Positions 15,962 through 24,456 of a DNA stretch of 53,376 nt are shown one piece after another. Position 1 is the stretch's first letter. Each line of letters starts with the position of its first letter. The stretch comes from UBA1724 sp051884615 (GTDB taxonomy: Bacteria > Verrucomicrobiota > Lentisphaeria > Oligosphaerales > Oligosphaeraceae). The stretch is taken from assembly GCA_051884615.1 (NCBI GenBank), contig JBJEVT010000022.1, positions 1 through 53,376 of the forward strand. The letters run 5' to 3'. The notes under the pieces were generated by a model, which saw only the letters and a program-made list of their open reading frames with translations, did not search any database and was not told where the DNA came from. The position numbers and the translations under genes are program-made.

Positions 15962-18900
15962 ATGATGCTCCTCTGTCTCCTCCTCTGCCTCCTCCTGCCT
16001 CCCCAGGGACTCCTGGCCGACACCCCCGCCGAGACGAGCGTCCTCTATTACGATGGGTCCTCGGAAAGCTACTTCGACAGCGACGGGGGCTGGGAATATC
16101 CCCGCTTCACCCAGGAATGGGAGAAGCGGGAGCTGCGCTACAATCCCCAGGCGCAGGCGGTGGAGTTCTACCAGGTGGCCAAGCAGGAGGGGCTGGGAGG
16201 GGAGCTGAAGTATGTCCGTCCCGAGGGCGTGCCCTACCGCCCGCTGGTGGTCTTCCGGCTGCGGAACCTGGGCAAGGTGCCCTTGCGCTTCCAGGCCATG
16301 TGGAACACCAGCCGGGAGGGGGTGCCCGGCACCAGCCGGTGGTATAGCTGGCAGTTTCCGGAAAGCCTGGAGGTGCCCGCCGACGGAGAGTGGCACGACC
16401 TGGTCTTCCATGCCGACGCCGCCGTTCTCCACGGGGATCCCCGGGAGATGCCCCCCGTGCCTGTCACCAGGCCCTTCGGCTTCTTCTTCCTCGTCTGCGC
16501 TCCCCTGCCTCCCGGCGAGGTCCTCCATTACCAGCTCTCCCAGATCCGGGGCGAGGAGAATCCGGGGGAGGCGTGCCGGGGGATGGTGCAGCCCCACGAT
16601 GCCTTCCCCCGGGAGTGGACGGCGGGCCGGCAGGCGGACTTCCCCGAAGTGGTGGTGGAGTTCCCGGAGCGCCTGCCCGGGGAGGACACGGCGCGTCTGG
16701 TGCTGCGCCCCGATTTCCAGGGACCGGAGTGGCCGGCTCTGCCTTTGATTCTGGAGCATCGCCAGGAGGAGGGGGGACGCCGCTGGAGAATCCCCCGCCA
16801 GAGCCTGCCCTTGACCCCCTTCCTGCGGGAGGGAACCTACACGGCCACCCTGGAATGTGGCGAGGCGCGCCTCGCCGGCGAATCCTCTGTCTTCTCCCTG
16901 GAGATCCGGGGACGCCAGAAGGTGGAGTTCCCCCGGATGTCCGTGAGACCCTTCGGAGGACGCCCCACCATCTGGAAGGGGGACTCCCCCATGACCGGCG
17001 CCATGCGGGCCACCTACACCACCGAAGGACCCCGGGGAATCCAGTACTTCTCCCAGGCGCGCATCCAGCTCTTCGGATTCTGCAGCACCCCCACCGAGGG
17101 CGCCTACAATCTGGAGATGCTGACGGAATACGCCCCGGGAAAATACAACTACGCCGAGTTCGACCGCCGCATGCGGAATGTCCTGGAGAACAATCCCCAG
17201 GCCATGGTGATCGTGCGCCTCTATCTCCATGCGCCTCGCTGGTGGAGCCGCCAGCATCCCGAGGAGCTGGTGCGCTTCGCCGTCCCCGAGGAGAAGGAGG
17301 GGGAGACTCATGTGTACATCTCCTTCAACGGACGGCCCGCCCCCTCCTGGGCCAGCTTGGCCTGGCGGGAATACACCATCCAGGGCTTGCGGAAGATGAT
17401 GGAGTTCCTCTCCCAGACCGCCTATGCCGACCATCTGGCAGGCTTCGTGCTGGCCAGCGGTCAGACCGAGGAGTGGATGGAATGGGGATTGGATGACGTG
17501 GTCTTCTCCGACTACTCCCCCGCCTCGGAAAAGGCCTTCCGCGCCTGGCTGAGGCGGCGCTATGGCAGCGACCAGGCCCTCCAGGCCGCCTGGAAGGATC
17601 CCTCGGCCACCCTGGAGGGCGCCACCCAGCCCACCGCCCGGGAGCGCAGTCTGGACTACGCCGGCGTGATGCTCCCCGCCCGCCCCGGCGCCCGGCGCAT
17701 CGCCGACTACAACCGGTATCACGGGGAGAATGTGGCGGAGTGCATCCGGGTGTTCTGCCGTGCCATCAAGGAGGCCACGGACGGTCGTCTTCTGGCGGGG
17801 GCCTTCTACGGCTATGTGAACGAGCTTTCCGGGCGTCCCCGGCTGTTGTTGTCGGGCCACACGGGGGTGGAGAGCCTTCTGGAGGCGCCGGAGGTGGATT
17901 TCCTCTGCAGCCCCACGGGATACGCCTACCGGCAGGTGGGAGGCGAGGGCTTCCCCTACGCCATGGGGGCGGTGGATTCCCTCCAGCTCCACAACAAGTT
18001 CTGGTTCGTGGAAAACGACATCCGCACCTACGACACCAAGTCGCCCCTCCTGGGAAGCCCGGACGTCCGGGAGGGAGACGCCCATCAGCAAATCAAGGAA
18101 TCCATGCACAGCCTCCTCTCGGGCCTGGCGCAGTGGTGGTTTGACGTGGGATACATCTCCTTCACCGGCGAACCCCTGGCCCGGGCAATCCGGGATTGCG
18201 TCCGCATCATGGAGGAAACCACCCTACGCCTGAGCCGGGAATCCGTGGCGCAGGTGGCCGTGGTCCTGGACGAAACCTCCTTCGACTGGACCACCCCCGA
18301 CACCCGGCAGACCTCCTGCGCCACCCGGGAACTCCTGAGAACCCTGGGATACCTGGGCGCTCCCGTGGAAGTCTTTCTGGCGACGGACCTGGAGAAGCTC
18401 CCGGAACGCCTTCGCCTCCTGGTCCTTCCCATGAGCCTGGCATGGACGCCCCGGCAGCGGGATGCCCTGGATTCCCTCCGCAAGCGGGGATGCACCCTGG
18501 CTTTCCTGGGCACCCCCGGCGTCATTCCCCTGGAGAATCTGGAGACCATGACGCCAGGGGAGGGCGCCGCCGCCTTCACGGGGCTTCCCCTGGAGGTGAC
18601 CGAGGGCGCCCCTCTCCCCAGCGTCAGCTTCGCGGACCCCGCGGGAGAGTGGCTCCCCGCCCATGGCCCCAGGTGCGTCTTCATGGGCAACGCCTGGTGC
18701 GACGCCCCCGGCAGGGGGCTGGTGGCCTATTTGAAGGAGTCGCCGGAGCTCCGGCTCCTGGGACACTATGTGGACAAGGAGAGAGGGGGAGCCGCGGGAC
18801 TGGCGGCGGCGGGCGTGCGGGAGGGCGCCCCCGGCGAAGGGCACCTCTTCTTCTCCGGCCTCCTGGAACTCCCCGCGCTCCTCTGGGAATCCCTCTACCG

Positions 18901-19135
18901 GAAGGCGGGCGTCCACCGGTATGTCACCACCCCGGACCTGGTGTGGGCAAGCCCCGACGTGCTGGCCATCTGCGTCAACAAGCCCGGAATCCGGTGCGTG
19001 AGCCTCTCCGAACCCGGCGGCTCCCTGGTGGATATGATCACCGGGGAAACCTTCCCCGTGGACCAGGAGAAGAACGCCTGGATCCCCTTCGCGCTCCACG
19101 AGACCCGGGTGCTGCAGCGCTTCTCGGACAAGTAG
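15962..19135 (+). CDS. Secreted GH42-like glycoside hydrolase
   Basis: This 1057-residue protein begins with a clear signal peptide (MMLLCLLLCLLLPPQGLLA, likely cut before DTP). A beta-sandwich-like N-terminal part of about 350 residues precedes a clan GH-A barrel resembling GH42 beta-galactosidases. The stretch SPASEKAFRAWLRRRYGSDQALQAAWKDPSATLEG, given here in part, is the usual GH42 surface segment. Candidate catalytic acids are E503 or E504 (SGQTEEWMEWG) and E684 (FWFVENDIRTYD), about 180 residues apart, close to the GH42 spacing. The usual Asn before the acid/base is replaced. Residues about 760-880 resemble the GH42 trimerisation domain. It precedes the SUMF1-domain and GH78-like genes on the same strand. 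Substrate is not evident. Confidence 0.75.
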   Translation: MMLLCLLLCLLLPPQGLLADTPAETSVLYYDGSSESYFDSDGGWEYPRFTQEWEKRELRYNPQAQAVEFYQVAKQEGLGGELKYVRPEGVPYRPLVVFRLRNLGKVPLRFQAMWNTSREGVPGTSRWYSWQFPESLEVPADGEWHDLVFHADAAVLHGDPREMPPVPVTRPFGFFFLVCAPLPPGEVLHYQLSQIRGEENPGEACRGMVQPHDAFPREWTAGRQADFPEVVVEFPERLPGEDTARLVLRPDFQGPEWPALPLILEHRQEEGGRRWRIPRQSLPLTPFLREGTYTATLECGEARLAGESSVFSLEIRGRQKVEFPRMSVRPFGGRPTIWKGDSPMTGAMRATYTTEGPRGIQYFSQARIQLFGFCSTPTEGAYNLEMLTEYAPGKYNYAEFDRRMRNVLENNPQAMVIVRLYLHAPRWWSRQHPEELVRFAVPEEKEGETHVYISFNGRPAPSWASLAWREYTIQGLRKMMEFLSQTAYADHLAGFVLASGQTEEWMEWGLDDVVFSDYSPASEKAFRAWLRRRYGSDQALQAAWKDPSATLEGATQPTARERSLDYAGVMLPARPGARRIADYNRYHGENVAECIRVFCRAIKEATDGRLLAGAFYGYVNELSGRPRLLLSGHTGVESLLEAPEVDFLCSPTGYAYRQVGGEGFPYAMGAVDSLQLHNKFWFVENDIRTYDTKSPLLGSPDVREGDAHQQIKESMHSLLSGLAQWWFDVGYISFTGEPLARAIRDCVRIMEETTLRLSRESVAQVAVVLDETSFDWTTPDTRQTSCATRELLRTLGYLGAPVEVFLATDLEKLPERLRLLVLPMSLAWTPRQRDALDSLRKRGCTLAFLGTPGVIPLENLETMTPGEGAAAFTGLPLEVTEGAPLPSVSFADPAGEWLPAHGPRCVFMGNAWCDAPGRGLVAYLKESPELRLLGHYVDKERGGAAGLAAAGVREGAPGEGHLFFSGLLELPALLWESLYRKAGVHRYVTTPDLVWASPDVLAICVNKPGIRCVSLSEPGGSLVDMITGETFPVDQEKNAWIPFALHETRVLQRFSDK

Positions 19136-19242
19136 GGGCGGTTGTGCAATAACTCCTGGCGTGTCGCGTTCCCGGGAGGCGCGCGACAGTCCCCCCGGAT
19201 GGTGGGGAAACCCATGTGCCAACCCCAAGGAGTTTTTGCCCC

Positions 19243-20238
19243 ATGACCACACGGAAGAGAGGATTTTTCGTCCTGGCGGCCATCGTCTGGTTGTCGTCTA
19301 TCGTCGTCTGCGTCGCCGCCGAGGTGAACAGCGAGGCGAAGATGCACAAATACAGCACGGTCGTCGAGAAGGAGCGTCCCGAGCTGGACGAGGAGACCAG
19401 GCGTCTGATTGCGGAGTATCGCCGGAATCCCACGGAAGCCAACCGGGCGGCCTTGCGTCGCCAGGTGGAGCTGCGGTATGATGGCGTGGTGGCAAGGAAG
19501 AAGGCGAAGCTGGAGGAATTGCGCCAGACGGCGAAGGACCCGTCGAAAGTGGAGGAGATGCGGGTCATTGTGGAGGAGATGCTGCGGGATCGGGAGAGCC
19601 GGATCGAGCAGAGCATGCGGCGCTTTGCGGATCCCCGTCTGAAGCCCGACGCCCGGACGAGCGCGGACGGGTTCCTTCCGGTGATTGGCGGTCCCCAGAA
19701 TCTCTCCATCGCCTATGCGCCGGTGACCAACAGCCAGTATGCCGCCTTTGCGAAGGCCACGGGGCGTCCCGTCCCGAAGGATTGGGAGGAGGGGGCGTGT
19801 CCGGCGGGCAAGGAGGAGCATCCCGTGGTGAATGTGAGCTGCCAGGACGCCATCGCCTACTGTCAGTGGCTGACGGCCACCGCGGGGCAGGGGAGGTATC
19901 GGTTGCCCACGGCGGAGGAGTGGGAGATCGCGGCGGGGCACATGCCCAAGGACGCGGACTTCAACTGCGGAGAGAATCCGGGGACCACTCCGGTGACCCG
20001 GTACGCCTCCACCCAGGCCGCCTGCGGGGCGGTGGACATGTGGGGGAACGTGTGGGAGTGGACCAGCACCATGAAGGCCGGCGACGAAGGGAAGCCGCCC
20101 CAGGAGGCGAGTCTGGCGGTGAAGGGAGGCGCCTGGAATTCTCCCCGCACCAGCTGTCGCACGGAGGCGCGGGAGGAGTTCCGTCTGGCTGTCTCCGGAT
20201 ACGAAACCGTGGGGTTCCGGGTGGTCCGGGAACTCTAG
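19243..20238 (+). CDS. Secreted SUMF1 / formylglycine-generating-enzyme-like domain protein
   Basis: The ATG at 19243 has AAGGAG (19227-19232) ten bases upstream and gives 331 residues. A signal peptide or anchor (MTTRKRGFFVLAAIVWLSSIVVCVAA) is followed by a charged helical region of about 110 residues. A SUMF1-type fold then covers about residues 145-331. Landmarks of that fold are VNVSCQDAIAYCQWL, RLPTAEEWEIAA, CGAVDMWGNVWEWTS, KGGAW and the terminal VGFRVVREL. The family includes enzymes that convert Cys or Ser to formylglycine, but many secreted members only bind or scaffold. No sulfatase lies in the window, so enzymatic function is doubtful. It sits between two carbohydrate-active genes. 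Confidence 0.78.
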   Translation: MTTRKRGFFVLAAIVWLSSIVVCVAAEVNSEAKMHKYSTVVEKERPELDEETRRLIAEYRRNPTEANRAALRRQVELRYDGVVARKKAKLEELRQTAKDPSKVEEMRVIVEEMLRDRESRIEQSMRRFADPRLKPDARTSADGFLPVIGGPQNLSIAYAPVTNSQYAAFAKATGRPVPKDWEEGACPAGKEEHPVVNVSCQDAIAYCQWLTATAGQGRYRLPTAEEWEIAAGHMPKDADFNCGENPGTTPVTRYASTQAACGAVDMWGNVWEWTSTMKAGDEGKPPQEASLAVKGGAWNSPRTSCRTEAREEFRLAVSGYETVGFRVVREL

Positions 20239-20283
20239 GCACCGGGCTATAGTATCCCCGTGTCCTTCGTCGCCCGCGGGCGA

Positions 20284-20320
20284 AAATCCCCAGGGGAGAG
20301 GCATACTCCCTGGGGGATTT
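20284..20320 (+). terminator. Probable intrinsic terminator after the SUMF1-domain gene
   Basis: AAATCCCCAGGGGAG (20284-20298) pairs with CTCCCTGGGGGATTT (20306-20320) with one shifted base. The stem is about 14 bp with a short loop. A CTCCTTTTTG stretch follows after a few bases. It lies between the SUMF1-domain stop and the GH78-like start, so the latter probably needs its own promoter. A TATAGT hexamer at 20248-20253 lies upstream of this hairpin. Confidence 0.6.
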
Positions 20321-20355
20321 GTGTCTCCTTTTTGCCATTTTCCTGATTCGCTCTC

Positions 20356-22416
20356 ATGTCCGTTTCGCCTCGCCTTCCCGTTCCCTCCCGGGAGGAATAT
20401 CAGAACGCCGCCCAGGGGAGATGGGCGTGGATTCCCGGTCTGGTCAGCTATGCTCCGGGATACCGTCTTTTCCGCAGAGCCTTCTCTGTTTCCGAGGCTT
20501 GCCAGGCGACCTTCTATGTGTCGGGGGATTGCCGGTATCGCCTCTATCTGGACGGGGAGCTTCTGGCCAGCGGCCCGGTGAAGAGCCCCGTCTACTACAA
20601 GCAGCTTTTCCGGGGGGAGATGACCCTCGCCCCCGGAGACCATGTGCTGTCAGCGGAGGTGGTGGTCTGGGCGGACGGATGGTTCGGCAGCATCTCCCCC
20701 TTCTCGGAAATGCATCTGGGAGGGGGATTCTACTTCTCCTGCCAGACGGGGAGGCTTGCCCTCTCCACCCCCGGAGAATGGAGGGGCAGGACGGACGAGA
20801 GCCGCCGCACCCTCTCTCCCCTGGAGGAGATCTCCCAGGGGGATTTCTTCTTCGCCACGGCCCGGGAGGAGACGGATTTCTCCCGGGCCCCGGGGGATTG
20901 GATGTCCACGGAATATGAGGAGGGCCCGGAATGGCGGCCCCTCTATGCCCTGGACCGGGGCCCCAACATCCACGGACTGCGCCTGAGGCCCGACCCGGGC
21001 ACCACCTGGGCCATGGACATGCCCCAGGTGCGTCCCATGAAGCGGGAGCCCATGGCCATGGAGGTGGTGGAGGACGGGGGCGTCTCCTGGAGGAGGAATC
21101 CGGACGGCACTCTCACCGCCTCGTTGCCCGCCGGACATTCCAGCAGCCTCCTGACTTTCCCCCGGTATTTCACCGGCCATCTTCAGGCGTGGGGCAGAGG
21201 GGCTTCCGGCGTGCTGCGTCTGCGGCAAAGCGAGGAGCCTTCGGAACCCCATTGGCAGGATGACGTGCTGAAGGTGACGGCCGCGCCCTGGCGCATGGAG
21301 ACCTTCGAGATCCGGGCGGCGGCCTGCCTGCGGCTGCTGGCCGACCTGGAGACCCCCGGGGAGGTCACCCTGGGGGCTCTCTTCTGCTCCTATGATTTCG
21401 GTCCCTTCCGGCCCTATTCCTCCCCCGCGAAGTGGCTGGAGGACATCTATCAGGTGGGGGTGCACACCGCCCGGTGCTGCGCCCACGACACCTACGAGGA
21501 CTGCCCCTTCTATGAGCGCTTCCAATACGAGGGCGACACCCGCATCCAGGCCCTCATCTCCTACGAGGCCACCGGCAACGGGGAGCTGGGGCGAAAGGCC
21601 ATCCTGGATTTCCAGCGGAGCCAGGCCCCCAATGGCCTGGTGCAAAGCCGCTTCCCCTCCGCTTTGCCCCAGTTCATTCCCGGATACGCCCTCATCTGGG
21701 TGCTGATGATCCAGGATTATCTCCAGTATTTCCCCGATCCCGCCTTCCGGCATGAACTCTTCTGGAATGTCCAGGGCGTCCTGAAATACTACAAGGACAG
21801 GGTCTCCCCGGAGACCGGCCTGGCCGGACACCCGGGACACTGGGGCTTCACCGACTGGGTGGAGGAATGGTCCTTCGGCGATCCCTCGCGGGACGAGACC
21901 TCCCCCACTTCCCTGGAGAATCTCTTTTACGCCCTCGCCCTCCGGGCGGCGGAATCCCTGGCACGGGAAGAGGGCGAACTCGCCCAGGCAGAGCAGTGGC
22001 GCCAGGACCGGGAGGGTATTCTGAATGCCCTGCAGACCCATTGCTGGGACCCCGGGAAGGGACTCTTCCAGGATGTGCCGGGCAAGCCCTGGTACAGCCG
22101 CCACGCCCAGGCTCTGGCGGTCCTGGCGGATGCCGTCCCGCCCCGGGGCATGGAGAGCGTCCACCGGGCGCTGCTCCAGGACCAGGAGGGCTTGTCCGTG
22201 TGCAGCCTCTATTTCCAGTTCTATGTGCTGGATGCCTTGCGGAAGCTGGAGGACAAGGAGGGCATGCGGATCGCCCTGTCTCCCTGGCGGGAATGTCTGG
22301 AGCGCTTCCCCTGGCTGACCACCTTCCCGGAAATCCCCGACGCCCGGAAAGCCCGCAGCATGTGCCATGCCTGGAGCGCCGCCCCCGTCTACTTCCTCCT
22401 GAAATGCCAGTTGTAG
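20356..22416 (+). CDS. GH78-like alpha-L-rhamnosidase
   Basis: The 686-residue protein lacks a signal peptide. The N-terminal half holds beta-sandwich modules (YVSGDCRYRLYLDGELLASGPV resembles the rhamnosidase N-terminal carbohydrate-binding fold). The (alpha/alpha)6 barrel occupies about residues 360-620. The GH78 hallmark region is TYEDCPFYERFQYEGDTRIQ, where the acidic residues include the expected general acid. A GH78 C-terminal beta domain is short or missing. The enzyme would release rhamnose from plant or bacterial glycans in the cytoplasm or periplasm. The start has no strong ribosome site. Family-level assignment is sound but the substrate is inferred. Confidence 0.75.
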   Translation: MSVSPRLPVPSREEYQNAAQGRWAWIPGLVSYAPGYRLFRRAFSVSEACQATFYVSGDCRYRLYLDGELLASGPVKSPVYYKQLFRGEMTLAPGDHVLSAEVVVWADGWFGSISPFSEMHLGGGFYFSCQTGRLALSTPGEWRGRTDESRRTLSPLEEISQGDFFFATAREETDFSRAPGDWMSTEYEEGPEWRPLYALDRGPNIHGLRLRPDPGTTWAMDMPQVRPMKREPMAMEVVEDGGVSWRRNPDGTLTASLPAGHSSSLLTFPRYFTGHLQAWGRGASGVLRLRQSEEPSEPHWQDDVLKVTAAPWRMETFEIRAAACLRLLADLETPGEVTLGALFCSYDFGPFRPYSSPAKWLEDIYQVGVHTARCCAHDTYEDCPFYERFQYEGDTRIQALISYEATGNGELGRKAILDFQRSQAPNGLVQSRFPSALPQFIPGYALIWVLMIQDYLQYFPDPAFRHELFWNVQGVLKYYKDRVSPETGLAGHPGHWGFTDWVEEWSFGDPSRDETSPTSLENLFYALALRAAESLAREEGELAQAEQWRQDREGILNALQTHCWDPGKGLFQDVPGKPWYSRHAQALAVLADAVPPRGMESVHRALLQDQEGLSVCSLYFQFYVLDALRKLEDKEGMRIALSPWRECLERFPWLTTFPEIPDARKARSMCHAWSAAPVYFLLKCQL

Positions 22417-22427
22417 CGGAACGGGGG

Positions 22428-22476
22428 TGATATAATCGTGTAACCTTCTCTGGGTAAGTAGATATTCCGGAATATC
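22428..22476 (+). promoter_or_regulatory. Extended -10 promoter motif followed by a 16-bp perfect palindrome
   Basis: TGATATAAT (22428-22436) is a perfect extended -10 element on the plus strand. About 25 bases downstream GATATTCCGGAATATC (22461-22476) is a perfect palindrome. The site lies in a 69-base gap between convergent genes, so a transcript from it would run antisense to the phosphodiesterase gene. The palindrome could be an operator or part of a terminator. Function is inferred only. Confidence 0.35.
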
Positions 22477-22485
22477 CTGGAAGGT

Positions 22486-23031
22486 CTACTTTCCGGAGAA
22501 GGGTTCTCCGTCCTCCAGGGTCCGCAGGGTGAGCTCGCCCTGGCGGAGGAGGGCGAAGGTGGGGGGGAAGCCGCCTTTGGGGAGGCTGATGGAGCCGGGA
22601 TTCAGGAAAGTGACGCCGTTGGAGAGGGTTTCCAGGGCGGGCAGATGGGTGTGGCCCTGGACGAAGACGGCGTCCCGCGGGAGGGGCGGCATATAGTCCC
22701 GGTGATAGAGATGTCCGTGGGTCAGGAAGAAACGGCGTCCCCCCGACACCAGCTGGGAGTATTCCGCCATGATGGGGAAATCCAGCATCATCTGGTCCAC
22801 GTCGCTGTCGCAGTTGCCCCGGACGGCCAGGATGCGGCCGGCCTGGGCATTGAGGATGCTGGCCACCTGCTTGGGGTCGTAGGCGTGGGGCACGCCGTTG
22901 CGGGGGCCGTGGTAGAGCGCGTCCCCCAGGAGTACCAGGAGGGTGGCCTGGAGGCGGTCCGCCTGGTGGAGGAATTTCTCCAGGGTGGCGGGGACGCCGT
23001 GGACATCCGAGAAGAAGGCGATGGTATCCAT
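22486..23031 (-). CDS. YfcE/MJ0936-type metallophosphodiesterase
   Basis: This is a calcineurin-like phosphoesterase that needs two divalent metals and hydrolyses phosphodiesters. The minus-strand ATG at 23031 gives 181 residues beginning MDTIAFFSDVHGVPATLEKF. The frame is open further upstream but without family similarity. Metal-binding motifs appear in order: SDVHG (D9, H11), LLGDALYHGPRN, VRGNCDSDVD, LTHGHLYH and QGHTHLP. The closing NPGSISLPKGG is typical of the YfcE branch. Its size equals E. coli YfcE. It stands 80 bases downstream of the GH109-like gene on the same strand and may be co-transcribed. Confidence 0.9.
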   Translation of the reverse strand: MDTIAFFSDVHGVPATLEKFLHQADRLQATLLVLLGDALYHGPRNGVPHAYDPKQVASILNAQAGRILAVRGNCDSDVDQMMLDFPIMAEYSQLVSGGRRFFLTHGHLYHRDYMPPLPRDAVFVQGHTHLPALETLSNGVTFLNPGSISLPKGGFPPTFALLRQGELTLRTLEDGEPFSGK

Positions 23032-23111
23032 GGGAGGTGCGTGGGTGGGGTGAGTCGCCGGGGAGAGGGGGGCTTTCCCCGGCGCGCAGTGGGTGGGTGG
23101 GGGTGGGGGGA

Positions 23112-24389
23112 CTAGAGGTCGCCCGGCTCGCAGACCTCCTCCAGGCAGTAGGTGCCCTTTTCCACGGGGCGGTCCTGCATCCAGAGGCCGTTGGTGAAAT
23201 CCGGGATTTCCACGGGAGCGGAGCCCTGGGCGATGGAGGCTTCGGAGAGGGGGGTGATGGCCATCCAGGCGGCGGAGTCGTAGACGTCGATGGGGGGCTG
23301 CTTGCCATCCCGGACGGCTTCCAGGAAGGCGCGGAGGACCAGAAAGTCCATGCCGCCGTGCCCGCCCTTCACGCCGGCGTCCTGGAATTTCTTCCAGAGG
23401 GGGTGTTCGATGCGGTCCCAGAGGTTGTCCAGGGTTTCCCAGGTTTCGGGATCCCAGCCTTCCTGCTCCTTGGTGATGCCCTGGATGGAGAGGGAGTTCT
23501 TGTCCTCCATGTAGATGCCCTTGGTCCCCTGGATGACATTTCCCCGGGAGTAGGGGCGGTAGAGGGAGCAGTCGTGGGTGAGGACGATGGTCTCGCCGTT
23601 GGCGCACTTGATGACGGTGGTGACCACGTCGCCTTCATTGAAGGGGTAGGAGGCCAGGGGGTGGTCGGCGCCCTTGTTTTCCTTGGCCCAGGCGTTGAGA
23701 CCCCGGGCTTTGGAGGCGGTGGCGGTGAGGGAGATCATCCGGTTGCCCCGGTTGAGCTTCAGGACCTTGGCGATGGGGCCCAGTTCGTGGGTGGGATAGA
23801 GTTCGCCGTTCCGGGCCTTGAAATTGCGGAGACGATAGTGGCGGTTCTCCTCGCCGCAGCAGATTTCGCCGCGCAGGTCGTGGTGGTACCCGCCCTCGCA
23901 GTGGACCACCTCGCCGAAGAGCCCTTCCTGCACCAGCTTCAGCATGGCCATCTCGCTGCGGCCATAGCAGCAGTTCTCCAGGAGCATGCAGGGCACGCCG
24001 GTGGCCTCGCTGACCCGGACCAGCTGCCAGCAGTCGTCCAGGGAGCAGGCGCCGCCCACCTCGATGGCCACGGGGATGCCGTGTTCCATGGCTGCCACGG
24101 CGATGGGCACATGGCTCTCCCAGGCGGTGGGGGCGATGATGCAGTCCAGATTCTCCTCCGCGTTCTCGTCCAGGAGCATCCGATAGTCGGTGTAGGAGCT
24201 GGGGGCGGGGCGGCCCTTGGCGGTGCAGCGGTCCACCATGGCCTTCAGCCGGTCTTCATAGAGCTCGCAGACGGCGGTGATGGCCACATCTTCCATTTCC
24301 AGCAGGAGATCCTGGAGGCCGGGACCGCGGTGGCCGCCGCCAATGAATCCGACTTTCAGCTGACGTTTCTTTGCGCTTTTCTTGGGCAT
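23112..24389 (-). CDS. Gfo/Idh/MocA-family protein, GH109-like
   Basis: The 425-residue protein has a Rossmann NAD-binding start (LKVGFIGGGHRGPGLQDLL) and the Gfo/Idh/MocA C-terminal alpha/beta domain. The stretch ELYPTHELGPIAKVLKLNRG matches the signature region of GH109 alpha-N-acetylgalactosaminidases, which use NAD+ in a redox-assisted glycosidic cleavage. GH109 action is therefore possible, but a plain sugar dehydrogenase is not excluded. There is no signal peptide, only a short basic N-terminus (MPKKSAKKRQ). The late stretch GVKGGHGGMDFLVLRAFLEAV is also shared with GH109-type proteins. The neighbours are a DMT permease upstream and the phosphodiesterase downstream on the same strand. 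Confidence 0.8.
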   Translation of the reverse strand: MPKKSAKKRQLKVGFIGGGHRGPGLQDLLLEMEDVAITAVCELYEDRLKAMVDRCTAKGRPAPSSYTDYRMLLDENAEENLDCIIAPTAWESHVPIAVAAMEHGIPVAIEVGGACSLDDCWQLVRVSEATGVPCMLLENCCYGRSEMAMLKLVQEGLFGEVVHCEGGYHHDLRGEICCGEENRHYRLRNFKARNGELYPTHELGPIAKVLKLNRGNRMISLTATASKARGLNAWAKENKGADHPLASYPFNEGDVVTTVIKCANGETIVLTHDCSLYRPYSRGNVIQGTKGIYMEDKNSLSIQGITKEQEGWDPETWETLDNLWDRIEHPLWKKFQDAGVKGGHGGMDFLVLRAFLEAVRDGKQPPIDVYDSAAWMAITPLSEASIAQGSAPVEIPDFTNGLWMQDRPVEKGTYCLEEVCEPGDL

Positions 24390-24456
24390 GGGACGAGAAT
24401 GGGGAGAGATGAGGGTGAGGGTGTGAGATACGGACGAAAAAAAAGGGGGGAGGCGG

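Noticed and set aside
15134..18109. Minus-strand open frame of 991 codons opposite the FNT and GH42-like genes
   Set aside because: Antisense shadow with His/Gly/Pro-rich sequence and no family features.
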